From assembly GCA_016868455.1 (NCBI GenBank), contig VGGV01000005.1:62001-126000 (forward strand): a stretch of DNA of 64,000 nucleotides, in the 5' to 3' direction. Origin of the DNA: Bacteroidota bacterium. GTDB taxonomy: Bacteria; Bacteroidota; Bacteroidia; Chitinophagales; Chitinophagaceae. A program made the translations under genes and the position numbers. Positions 18,913 to 26,471 of this stretch are shown piece by piece. The notes beneath the pieces were generated by a model. It saw nothing but the letters and a program-made list of their open reading frames with translations, was not told the DNA's origin and did no database searches. Position 1 is the first letter of the stretch; each line of letters starts with the position of its first letter.

Positions 18913-19104
18913 AATAAGCTTAACCGGCGTCTGCATATATAAACTGGTACATTCTTTTCTTGTTCTCGGGCCTCACCCCATTAAAATTCCCAAAATTGAA
19001 GATTCTACACCCCCTCTCCATATGGAGAGGGGTAACGGATACTCCAATAATTGGAGTTTTGGTGGGGTGAGGTTGTTATATCCGAATAGCCGGTTAAGCT
19101 TATT
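18913..19104. repeat. 192-bp element with 16-bp perfect terminal inverted repeats and nested palindromes
   Basis: aataagcttaaccggc at 18913-18928 is the exact reverse complement of 19089-19104. Nested inside are cctcacccca (18971-18980) pairing with 19063-19072, a perfect 22-bp palindrome at 19011-19032 centred on catatg, and actccaataattggagt at 19041-19057. There is no open reading frame of note. The structure is MITE-like and could fold as a cruciform or RNA hairpin. Its right end lies 20 bases before the DUF3467 start codon. Confidence 0.65.
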
Positions 19105-19124
19105 TTTGGACAAATAACCGAAAC

Positions 19125-19436
19125 ATGGAACAGCCAACCGGGCAACCCAGCCAACTGAATATTGAAATATCCGAAGAGGTGGCCGAAGGCACCTATGCCA
19201 ACCTGGCCATCATCACCCACTCCCATGCCGAGTTTGTAATTGACTTTGTGAATGTGATGCCCGGCACACCCAAAAGCAAGGTGAAATCAAGGATCATCTT
19301 CACCCCGCAGCATGCCAAACGGTTTATGAAAGCCATAATGGAAAATATCCAGAAATACGAAGGGGTAAACGGGCCGATAAAAGACCTGGAGGAATTTCAG
19401 CTGCCGTTGAATTTCGGACCGGCGGGACAGGCGTAG
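19125..19436 (+). CDS. DUF3467 protein
   Basis: 103 residues. It matches DUF3467 in size and in the conserved stretch YANLAIITHSHAEFVIDFVNVMPG followed by AKVKSRIIFTP-like and AKRFMKAIMENIQKYE segments; the closest functional name known to me is simply a conserved small cytoplasmic protein of unknown role. It stands alone, downstream of the 192-bp inverted-repeat element and convergent with the four-helix-bundle gene. No signal peptide or membrane segment. Confidence 0.85.
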   Translation: MEQPTGQPSQLNIEISEEVAEGTYANLAIITHSHAEFVIDFVNVMPGTPKSKVKSRIIFTPQHAKRFMKAIMENIQKYEGVNGPIKDLEEFQLPLNFGPAGQA

Positions 19437-19440
19437 GGGG

Positions 19441-19965
19441 TTCATAGTCCGGAGTTTAAAGTTCATAGTTCATAGTTCATAGTTTATAGTTCATAGTTTC
19501 ACTCAGGATATTATTTTTCCCTTGCCTTAAACTTTTGACCCCTGAAATCGCTTTTACCGAGATAATCAATCAGTCCAAATATCATTTTACTGATTTCATC
19601 AATCAGGGTTGATACCTCTTCCATTTTTTCATTATTAATATACTTTCTATCAAACGCCCTGTAGAGTTGCGATTTCACTTCCATTGCCGATCCATTTGCA
19701 ATTGTCAGGAAATTGATAAACTCATTGTTTCCCTGTCTGCCAAATCCTTCTGCAATATTGTCCATTACAGAACCTGATGAACCATTGATCTGGTCTTTTA
19801 GCTTATAATCTCTTGAAAAATTTTCTTGCTGAATCATCTCAAAAACCAACTGGCATAATAACCTTGATTTCTGCCAAACTTTTAGATCTTCGAATTTGCT
19901 GATAGTTGCCATTGCTCTCTTTTTTTAGACAATTTAGAACTTTGAACTCTCAACTGTGAACTATA
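19441..19965. mobile_element. IVS-like element 2: four-helix-bundle gene bounded by iterated repeats
   Basis: One gene (19511-19912, minus) lies between a left end of tandem agttcat words (19441-19500) and a right end with complementary gaactttgaact / caactgtgaactata words (19937-19965). On the minus strand radC ends ATA TTA TAG with the TAG formed by the first repeat bases. Its layout is the same as 2505-3061 although the repeat words and the encoded protein differ. No transposase is present. Mobility is inferred. Confidence 0.5.
19511..19912 (-). CDS. Four-helix-bundle protein of the S23/IVP family, second copy
   Basis: 133 residues, all helical, with the family signature FEDLKVWQKSRLL at the N-terminus and IAEGFGRQGNNEFINFLTIANGSAMEVKSQL in the middle. 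It is diverged from the copy at 2593-2943 (about 17 residues longer, few shared residues beyond the family motif), so it is not a recent duplicate. It shares the family with 23S IVS proteins and retroelement Avd; the cellular function is unknown. No reverse transcriptase or variable-repeat template is in the window, so this is not a visible retroelement. Start is ATG at 19910-19912. Confidence 0.88.
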   Translation of the reverse strand: MATISKFEDLKVWQKSRLLCQLVFEMIQQENFSRDYKLKDQINGSSGSVMDNIAEGFGRQGNNEFINFLTIANGSAMEVKSQLYRAFDRKYINNEKMEEVSTLIDEISKMIFGLIDYLGKSDFRGQKFKAREK

Positions 19966-20653
19966 ATATTCCTTCATCCGCAAAACTGTAATATCCGCTG
20001 TTGCTTACTATGATATGATCCAGTACTGCAATGTCCAGCAGGGCGGCGGCACCTTTAATTTTTGCAGTAAGTTCTTCATCAGCCCTGCTTGGTTTCAGGC
20101 TGCCGGAGGGATGATTGTGACATAAGATGATGCTGACAGCGTCTTCTTCAAGGGCCCTTCTTAATATGATGCGGGGGTCGGCCACGGTGCCGGTAATACC
20201 CCCTTCACTGATGATCTCAAAATGGTTTACCTTATTGGCACGGTTTAAAAATAATACGGCGAACACCTCATGCCGGTGGTCCTGCAGCCTGGTTTGAAGA
20301 TAGCGGGCAATATCATGACTGGTTTTGATAACCGACTTATCCAGCGGGGCTTCTGCTATTCTCCTGCGGCCCAGTTCAAGGGCAGCGGCAATGGTAATTG
20401 CTTTGGCTTCGCCGATACCTTTAATTTTCATCAGCTCTTTTACCGAAAGTTTTCCCAGTTCACCAAGGTTATCTTTTCCCAGTTTCAGTATTTCCTTGGC
20501 CAGGTCAACAGCGGTTTTTTGCCGGGTGCCATGGTGGATAAGGATGGCCAGCAACTCAGAATTACTGAGGCTGGCTGCCCCCGCGGATAGTAATTTTTCT
20601 CTCGGCCTGTCGTCTTTTGACCATTGTTTAATTGAGTACATGTGCTCTTGCAT
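19961..20653 (-). CDS. radC: RadC-like JAB-domain protein
   Basis: 230 residues. An N-terminal helix-hairpin-helix part (LMKIKGIGEAKAITIAAALE, about 70-90) precedes a JAB/MPN domain with the metal motif HNHPSG...D (ILCHNHPSGSLKPSRAD, about 178-194). RadC family members were named for a repair phenotype later assigned to another gene; their true role is unsettled. Start ATG 20653 or the near ATG at 20641; the longer is used because residues before the second Met are usual in homologs. The stop codon TAG overlaps the repeat bounding the next element. Confidence 0.93.
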   Translation of the reverse strand: MQEHMYSIKQWSKDDRPREKLLSAGAASLSNSELLAILIHHGTRQKTAVDLAKEILKLGKDNLGELGKLSVKELMKIKGIGEAKAITIAAALELGRRRIAEAPLDKSVIKTSHDIARYLQTRLQDHRHEVFAVLFLNRANKVNHFEIISEGGITGTVADPRIILRRALEEDAVSIILCHNHPSGSLKPSRADEELTAKIKGAAALLDIAVLDHIIVSNSGYYSFADEGIL

Positions 20654-20749
20654 ACAACCAATTTAGCTAATAATTTTAATCCATGAATACCAGAAACGGT
20701 ATTTCATGAAGCCGCCAGCAACCCTTTGAAAAACCCAAATCCGGTACGT

Positions 20750-20944
20750 ATGAAACCAAGATCAATGACCCCGATGGGCTCGCTTCACCCCATCCTTTTT
20801 TTTGCAGGGGTGTATGTGGTGGCGCTTGTATTCTCCATTTTTATCTGTTTTTCTCTTTTTTACAGTTGCAATGCCCATGGTTCCGGGCCGGCTGTAAGGC
20901 ATAATCAGGTAACAGAAACACCAGGCTCTGTAGCGAGCAGGTAA
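20750..20944 (+). CDS. Small single-pass membrane protein
   Basis: 64 residues from the ATG at 20750; a TTG eight codons upstream is possible. One strong hydrophobic segment (about residues 14-40, ILFFAGVYVVALVFSIFICF) follows a basic N-terminus and is followed by a short polar tail. I do not recognise the family. It lies in the gap between divergent radC and prs. Coding status rests on composition and the well-formed membrane helix only. Confidence 0.4.
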   Translation: MKPRSMTPMGSLHPILFFAGVYVVALVFSIFICFSLFYSCNAHGSGPAVRHNQVTETPGSVASR

Positions 20945-21016
20945 GAACCAGCTTTACCGGTTATTTTAAAAAACAGCCGGTCATGATTCGCCAGCTGTTT
21001 GCAGGGTGGCAGTTTT

Positions 21017-21049
21017 TTTGTTAATCAGAAAAGTGAATCAGTATCTTCG
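21017..21049 (+). promoter_or_regulatory. prs promoter, -33 TTTG and -7 TATCTTCG
   Basis: TTTG (21017-21020), a 21-base spacer, then TATCTTCG (21042-21049), one base off TAnnTTTG. It precedes the prs ATG by 17 bases. Confidence 0.5.
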
Positions 21050-21066
21050 CCGCACATTTTTCTGCC

Positions 21067-22014
21067 ATGCAATCCGCAAAAATCTTCTCCGGCACCGGCT
21101 CGCAGCAACTGGCCGAACAAATTTGTAAGCGTTATGGTACCCGCCCCGGCAAAGTCAACATTCAGCGGTTCAGCGACGGGGAAATTTGCCCGGTTTTCCT
21201 GGAAAGTGTAAGGGGTGATTATGTATTCCTGGTGCAAAGCACTTTCGCCCCCGCTGAAAACCTGATGGAACTGCTGCTGATGATTGATGCCGCCAGAAGA
21301 GCTTCGGCCTATAAAGTGATCGCAGTCATTCCATACTACGGATATGCCCGGCAAGACAGAAAAGACAGGCCCCGTGTGGCTATTGGAAGCAAGCTGATAG
21401 CCAATATGTTAGTTTCTGCCGGGGCCGACAGAATAATTACTATGGACCTTCATGCCCCCCAGATTCAGGGGTATTTTGACATCCCGGTTGACCATCTTGA
21501 CAGCCATGCGGTTTTTATTCCTTACATAGAAAATCTGCGCCTTGAAAACCTTACCTTTGCGGCCCCCGACGTAGGGGCTACCAACCGCATCAGGGAAATA
21601 GCCAATTACTTTAATGCGGAAATGGTGATCTGCGATAAGCACCGTAAAAGAGCCAACGAGATTGCCAGTATGGTGGTGATAGGAGATGTGACAGACCGGG
21701 ATGTAGTGATTATTGATGATATCTGTGATACGGGAGGCACCCTTGCCAAAAGTGCAGGTCTTTTAAAAGAAAAAGGAGCCAGAAGCGTAAGGGCGCTGAT
21801 TACCCACCCGGTACTCAGCGGCAAGGCCTACGAGAATATAGAGAACAGTGTACTGGAAGAACTGGTGGTTTGCGATACCATACCGGTTAGAAAGGAAACC
21901 ACTAAAATTAAAGTGATTTCGGTAGCCGAACTGTTTGCAGTAGCCATCCGGAATGCGTTTGAGAACAAGAGCATCACAAGTCTCTTTATTCACTCGCAGC
22001 GCAGGGATAAGTAA
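21067..22014 (+). CDS. prs: Ribose-phosphate pyrophosphokinase
   Basis: Makes PRPP from ribose-5-phosphate and ATP, the precursor of nucleotides, histidine and tryptophan. The 315-residue product shows the N-terminal FSGTGSQQLAEQI region, the ATP-binding YYGYARQDRKDRPR loop, the metal-binding DLHAPQIQGYFDIPVDH motif and the PRPP loop VVIIDDICDTGGTL. Full family length. The ribosomal L25 gene follows 27 bases on, a common Bacteroidota arrangement. Confidence 0.97.
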   Translation: MQSAKIFSGTGSQQLAEQICKRYGTRPGKVNIQRFSDGEICPVFLESVRGDYVFLVQSTFAPAENLMELLLMIDAARRASAYKVIAVIPYYGYARQDRKDRPRVAIGSKLIANMLVSAGADRIITMDLHAPQIQGYFDIPVDHLDSHAVFIPYIENLRLENLTFAAPDVGATNRIREIANYFNAEMVICDKHRKRANEIASMVVIGDVTDRDVVIIDDICDTGGTLAKSAGLLKEKGARSVRALITHPVLSGKAYENIENSVLEELVVCDTIPVRKETTKIKVISVAELFAVAIRNAFENKSITSLFIHSQRRDK

Positions 22015-22041
22015 GTAACCAAACAATATAAATAACAACAA

Positions 22042-22713
22042 ATGAAAACAATTACCATCGAAGGACAACTGAGGACCGGATTCGGGAAAAACGCCACCCG
22101 GCAAATCCGCTCTCAGGAACTGGTGCCCGGTGTAATTTATGGCGGCGCACAGGAAATTAATTTTACAGCCCCTGCTGCAGCTTTCAAAAATCTTGTGTAC
22201 ACCCCCAGTTTTCAGCTGGCTGAGGTAAAAGTGGATGGCAAAACCTATAAGACCATTCTGAAGGACCTGCAGTTTGACAAAATAACCGACCGGCTTATTC
22301 ATGTGGACCTGCTGGAGCTGATGGAAGACAAAAAAGTGATTGCCGATATTCCCCTGAAATTTACAGGCGCCTCACCGGGTGTAAAAGACGGCGGTAAGCT
22401 GGTGATCAAAATGAAATCGCTGAAGGTAAAAACCTATCCCCGGTATCTGAAGGAACAAATTGAAGTTAGCGTGGATAACCTGGAGCTGAATGGTAATATC
22501 CGGGTGGAAGATGTAAAGGAAGAGAACTATGAAATCCTGAACTCTCCCCGTATCCCCATCGCATCCGTAACACTCACCCGGCAGTTGAAACAGGAAGAAG
22601 CTGCTGTTGCCCCTGCCGCCGCAGGCGCTACTGCACCTGCTGCCGGCACCGCTGCTGCACCGGCCGCTGCCGCCGCACCTGCTGCCCCGGAAAAAGAAAA
22701 AGGGAAAAAATAA
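22042..22713 (+). CDS. rplY: 50S ribosomal protein L25/general stress protein Ctc
   Basis: 223 residues. The N-terminal L25 domain binds 5S rRNA (about 1-95: EGQLRTGFGKNATRQIR, VPGVIYGG, KTILKDLQFD), followed by the longer C-terminal TL5/CTC beta domain (about 98-185) and an Ala/Pro-rich low-complexity tail ending in lysines. The tail is typical of this form. Co-transcribed with prs; a terminator-like hairpin separates it from pth. Confidence 0.95.
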   Translation: MKTITIEGQLRTGFGKNATRQIRSQELVPGVIYGGAQEINFTAPAAAFKNLVYTPSFQLAEVKVDGKTYKTILKDLQFDKITDRLIHVDLLELMEDKKVIADIPLKFTGASPGVKDGGKLVIKMKSLKVKTYPRYLKEQIEVSVDNLELNGNIRVEDVKEENYEILNSPRIPIASVTLTRQLKQEEAAVAPAAAGATAPAAGTAAAPAAAAAPAAPEKEKGKK

Positions 22714-22734
22714 TTTTTCTATTAAGCATACTGC

Positions 22735-22786
22735 AACCCGCCCGGCTCCTTCAGCAAGTACAGGATATCGGACGGGTTTTTTGTTT
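22735..22786 (+). terminator. Probable terminator after rplY
   Basis: Stem aacccgcccg (22735-22744) with cggacgggtt (22769-22778), one mismatch, loop of 24 bases, followed by a T run. The long loop lowers confidence. Confidence 0.5.
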
Positions 22787-22821
22787 TGTTAATCCGATAT
22801 TTGATAAGCTGTAAACAAGAG

Positions 22822-23397
22822 ATGAAATTCTTAATTGCTGGTTTGGGAAATGCGGGTGATGAGTATGCCCATACCCGTCATAACATCGGCTTTGATGTGG
22901 TGAATGCCTTTGTACAGAAGCATGGCGGCAGTTTCCGGGCGGACAGGTATGCTTATGTGGCCGGTGTAAAATGGAAGGGAAAAAGTTTTGTCTGTATTTG
23001 CCCGACCACTTATATGAACCTTAGCGGCAAAGCGGTAAAATACTGGGCTGATAAAGAGAAGGTGAACCTGTCTAATATGCTCGTGGTGGTGGATGAAATT
23101 GCCCTCCCCCTAAGTAAACTGAGGCTGAGACCCGGCGGCAGTGATGCAGGGCATAATGGGCTTAAAAGCGTGGAGGAATTGCTGGGTACCCGGGATTATC
23201 CCAGGCTGCGTTTTGGTATCGGTAACAACTATCCCAAAGGCCACCAGGCAGATTATGTGCTCAGTAAATGGAAAAAAGAGGAAGAAGCCCTGGTGAAGCT
23301 CAAGATTGAAAAAGCAGTGGAGATTATTGAATGCTTTGCCATACAGGGTATTACTGCAGCCATGAACCAGGTAAATAATCAGGAATTTTCGCTATGA
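22822..23397 (+). CDS. pth: Peptidyl-tRNA hydrolase
   Basis: Releases tRNA from peptidyl-tRNA that drops off ribosomes. The 191-residue product begins at the ATG 22822 with FLIAGLGNAGDEYAHTRHNI (catalytic His in RHN), then PTTYMNLSGKAV and LRPGGSDAGHNGLKSVEELL, which includes the second family motif. The frame can be extended 12 codons upstream but the extension lacks conservation and lies after the terminator hairpin. A hairpin (23427-23452) followed by a T-rich tract may end the transcript. Confidence 0.96.
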   Translation: MKFLIAGLGNAGDEYAHTRHNIGFDVVNAFVQKHGGSFRADRYAYVAGVKWKGKSFVCICPTTYMNLSGKAVKYWADKEKVNLSNMLVVVDEIALPLSKLRLRPGGSDAGHNGLKSVEELLGTRDYPRLRFGIGNNYPKGHQADYVLSKWKKEEEALVKLKIEKAVEIIECFAIQGITAAMNQVNNQEFSL

Positions 23398-23596
23398 TAA
23401 ATCAGATTGATTACTTACTTTAGCCTTCCTGCTGTTGCCTCAGGCACAGCAGGCCACCTGACTTTTTATTCCCGGCTGACGATGACCGAATTGCGGGGAA
23501 ATCCAATAAACAACATGATGACCGCTGAATATATGGGATAAACAACACAACAAAGTGTAAAGTATCCAATGTATTTATCACTAACACCACCTGTTT

Positions 23597-24208
23597 ATGA
23601 AGATTTTTTGTGTAGGCCGTAACTATGCAGCGCATGCAGCAGAGCTTGGCAACGAGGTTCCGGAAGAACCGGTCATTTTCATGAAACCCAAAAGCGCCAT
23701 GCTGCAGCCGCCTACGCCGTTTTACTACCCTGAATTCACCAATGAACTGCATTATGAATGTGAGCTGGTCATCCGTATCAGTAAAAATGGAAAATACATC
23801 CAGGAAAAATTTGCATCGAAGTATTATGATGCAATCACTGCCGGTATTGATTTTACAGCCCGGGATGTGCAGAACGAACTAAAAGAAAAAGGGCTTCCCT
23901 GGGAAAAAGCCAAAGCCTGGGATAATTCAGCCGTGATAGGGAAGTGGATACCGCTGACCAATATCAAGAATAAGAAAGACATCAATTTCTGCCTGTACAA
24001 GAACAAGGAACTGGTGCAGCAGGGCAATTCTGGAAATATGATCCATAATTTTGATAAAATTGTATCGTACATTTCCAATTATTTTTCAGTGAACATCGGC
24101 GATGTGATTTTTACCGGCACACCTGCAGGTGTGGGCGAGGTGGTAGTGGGAGATGAACTGGAGGCCTTCATCGAAGATGCCAGTATGTTCACCCTTGAAG
24201 TGAAATAA
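23597..24208 (+). CDS. Fumarylacetoacetate hydrolase family protein
   Basis: 203 residues covering the whole FAH fold: N-terminal IFCVGRNYAAHAAELGNEVP, the metal-binding ECELVIRI (Glu-x-Glu), GIDFTARDVQNE, and IFTGTPAGVGEVVVGD. Short FAH proteins of this kind act on acylpyruvates or oxaloacetate; the substrate cannot be told from sequence. It stands alone with its own terminator; the 199 bases upstream (23398-23596) contain only the hairpin after pth and no clear promoter. Confidence 0.93.
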   Translation: MKIFCVGRNYAAHAAELGNEVPEEPVIFMKPKSAMLQPPTPFYYPEFTNELHYECELVIRISKNGKYIQEKFASKYYDAITAGIDFTARDVQNELKEKGLPWEKAKAWDNSAVIGKWIPLTNIKNKKDINFCLYKNKELVQQGNSGNMIHNFDKIVSYISNYFSVNIGDVIFTGTPAGVGEVVVGDELEAFIEDASMFTLEVK

Positions 24209-24239
24209 AGATTTTTACGAGAACCAATACTAACTGCAC

Positions 24240-24277
24240 AAAACCATCCTGTACACAACGGGATGGTTTTCTTTTTA
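24240..24277 (+). terminator. Rho-independent terminator after the FAH-family gene
   Basis: Stem aaaaccatcc / ggatggtttt around an eleven-base loop, then cttttt. It lies 30 bases past the stop. Confidence 0.88.
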
Positions 24278-24329
24278 CAGCTCTGCAGCATACCCTATTT
24301 TTGCTTCGCCTCAAAATAACTGTTTGCCC

Positions 24330-26396
24330 ATGATCAGTCCCGACATATTGCTGCAGGCATACCGGCTGATGTGCCGGGTGAAAGTGATGGCAGAGACTTA
24401 TGAAGCCAACCGCAGTGTCTGCAAATATGTTCACTCCACTTCCCGGGGGCATGAGGCGATACAACTGGCCACAGCCTTTCAGTTGCAGCCCTGCGATTTT
24501 GTAAGCCCTTATTACCGTGACGAAAGCCTTATCATGGGTCTTGGTTTTACTCCTTATGAGCAAATGCTGCAACTGCTTGCCAAAGGCGATGATATTTTTA
24601 CCGGCGGCAGGGAATATTATTCGCATCCCAATTACCGGGGCAGTGATAAACCCGGCATCATCCACCAAAGCAGCGCCACGGGTATGCAGGCCATTCCCAC
24701 CACCGGCATTGCACAGGGGATTCAATATTTAGAAAAACATTTGACCGAAAAGCTGAAAAAAGGCATGAATGGAGAACTGCCTGTAGTGATATGCTCGCTG
24801 GGTGATGCAAGCATCACTGAAGGCGAAGTGAGTGAGGCCTTCCAGTTTGCCGTGTTAAAGCAACTGCCCATTATCTATTTGGTGCAGGACAACAACTGGG
24901 GCATCAGCGTTACTTCAGAAGAATCCCGGTCAATGAACGCTTTTGAGTTTGCTGCCGGATTTAAAGGGATGAACAGGGTACAGGTGGATGGCAGTGATTT
25001 TGAAGCATCGTATTCCGTGATGAAAGAAGTGGTGGATTATGTCCGGGAGAAAAGAAAACCCTATCTCGTTCATGCATCCGTTCCGCTGCTGGGACACCAT
25101 ACCAGCGGGGTGAGAAAAGAATTTTACCGGAGTGATGAAGACTGGGCAAAGCACCTGGCCCATGATCCCAATCCCAAACTGAGAAAAAAATTGCTGGAGA
25201 AGGGAGTTGGCGAAGAGGAATTGCAGCAAATAGAAAAGGAGGCAGCTGAAGTGGCAGCTGCTGATTTTGCCAGGGCTGTTGCATCGCCGGAACCCGACCC
25301 GGCAACCGTGGATGAACATGTTTTTGTTCCCACAGCGGTTACGGAAGAAAAGGGAGAAAGAAACCCGGCCGGTGCAGAAAAAGTGATTATGGTGGATGCG
25401 GCTTTGTTTGCCATCCGGGAAATAATGGAGCAGCATCCTGAAGCGGCGCTTTACGGACAGGATGTGGGGAAAAGATTAGGCGGAGTTTTCCGGGAAGCAG
25501 CCACGCTGGGGGAACAATTTGGCGACCATCGGGTGTTTAATACAGCTATTCAGGAAGCCTATGTGGTAGGTTCTTGTGTTGGGATGAGTGCGGTGGGATT
25601 AAAACCCATAGTGGAAGTGCAGTTTGCCGATTATATCTATCCGGGCTTTAATCAATTGGTATCTGAAGTTTCGAAAAGCTGTTATCTCAGTTGCGGAAAG
25701 TTTCCCGTATCAATGATCTTAAGAGTTCCCATCGGCGCTTATGGCGGCGGCGGGCCTTATCACAGCGGGAGTGTGGAGACAACTGTTCTTTCGGTGAAGG
25801 GAATAAAGGTTGCTTATCCTTCAAATGCAGCTGATATGAAAGGATTGATGAAAGCTGCTTACTATGATCCCAACCCTGTGGTGATGCTGGAACATAAAGG
25901 CCTTTACTGGAGCAAAGTACCGGGTACAGAAGATGCAAAAACACCTGAGCCTTCCCGGGATTATATACTGCCGTTTGGCAAAGCCAATATCGTTTTACAT
26001 GCAGATAAAAATAAAATTAACGATGGTGAAAGCTGTGTAGTGATCACTTACGGCATGGGAGTATATTGGGCCAAAGCGGCGGCAAAAAAATTTAACCGGC
26101 AGGTAGAAATAGTTGATTTAAGAACTTTATTTCCCCTCGATGAAGATTTGATATACGAAAGAGTAAGAACCCACGGCAAATGCCTGGTGTTGACGGAAGA
26201 ACAACAGAACAATTCCTTTGCCGAAGCATTGGCCGGACGCATATCCAAAAACTGTTTTCAGTCGTTAGATGCACCGGTGGAAGTACTGGGGGCATTGAAT
26301 CTGCCGGCTGTACCGATGAATATGGGGCTGGAGCAGGCCATGCTGCCGGATAGCGAGAAGGTAGCGGCCATTTTGATGCAATTACTCAATTCATAG
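24330..26396 (+). CDS. 2-oxoacid dehydrogenase E1, alpha and beta subunits fused
   Basis: 688 residues from the ATG at 24330. The alpha half (about 1-310) has the thiamine diphosphate motif GDASITEGEVSEAF...NNWG and the phosphorylation-loop region HTSGVRKEFY. After a Glu/Ala-rich linker (about 290-350) the beta half starts at VIMVDAALFAIREIM with YGQDVGKRLGGVF, EVQFADYIYPGFNQL and ILRVPIGAYGGGGPYHS. It would supply the decarboxylating E1 of a branched-chain or pyruvate-type complex; the branched-chain assignment is more likely for the fused form in Bacteroidota. E2 and E3 are not nearby. A TTG two codons upstream is an alternative start. Confidence 0.92.
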   Translation: MISPDILLQAYRLMCRVKVMAETYEANRSVCKYVHSTSRGHEAIQLATAFQLQPCDFVSPYYRDESLIMGLGFTPYEQMLQLLAKGDDIFTGGREYYSHPNYRGSDKPGIIHQSSATGMQAIPTTGIAQGIQYLEKHLTEKLKKGMNGELPVVICSLGDASITEGEVSEAFQFAVLKQLPIIYLVQDNNWGISVTSEESRSMNAFEFAAGFKGMNRVQVDGSDFEASYSVMKEVVDYVREKRKPYLVHASVPLLGHHTSGVRKEFYRSDEDWAKHLAHDPNPKLRKKLLEKGVGEEELQQIEKEAAEVAAADFARAVASPEPDPATVDEHVFVPTAVTEEKGERNPAGAEKVIMVDAALFAIREIMEQHPEAALYGQDVGKRLGGVFREAATLGEQFGDHRVFNTAIQEAYVVGSCVGMSAVGLKPIVEVQFADYIYPGFNQLVSEVSKSCYLSCGKFPVSMILRVPIGAYGGGGPYHSGSVETTVLSVKGIKVAYPSNAADMKGLMKAAYYDPNPVVMLEHKGLYWSKVPGTEDAKTPEPSRDYILPFGKANIVLHADKNKINDGESCVVITYGMGVYWAKAAAKKFNRQVEIVDLRTLFPLDEDLIYERVRTHGKCLVLTEEQQNNSFAEALAGRISKNCFQSLDAPVEVLGALNLPAVPMNMGLEQAMLPDSEKVAAILMQLLNS

Positions 26397-26404
26397 CCAG
26401 TGTT

Positions 26405-26464
26405 CAGGGCTAAAGCCCCTGAGCGGTTTCGGTTATTAACCCCAGCCTTGAGGCCGGGGTTAAT
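26405..26464. repeat. Two palindromes between convergent genes, probable bidirectional terminator
   Basis: cagggctaaagccc (from 26405) is followed by a 13-bp stem with loop ttga (26435-26447 with 26452-26464, one G-U). It lies between the E1 gene (plus) and aspS (minus). The second hairpin ends in taattt on one strand and aataacc on the other, so termination is plausible. The words resemble dispersed Bacteroidota repeats. Confidence 0.6.
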
Positions 26465-26471
26465 TTATGAG

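Noticed and set aside
19456-19497. Tandem short words looking like a CRISPR-type or satellite array
   Set aside because: Units are only 8-9 bases with no spacers and no cas genes; better explained as the end of the IVP unit.
22607-22792. Open frame overlapping the Ala/Pro-rich tail of rplY
   Set aside because: Low-complexity shadow in another frame; its translation is Pro/Leu repeats.
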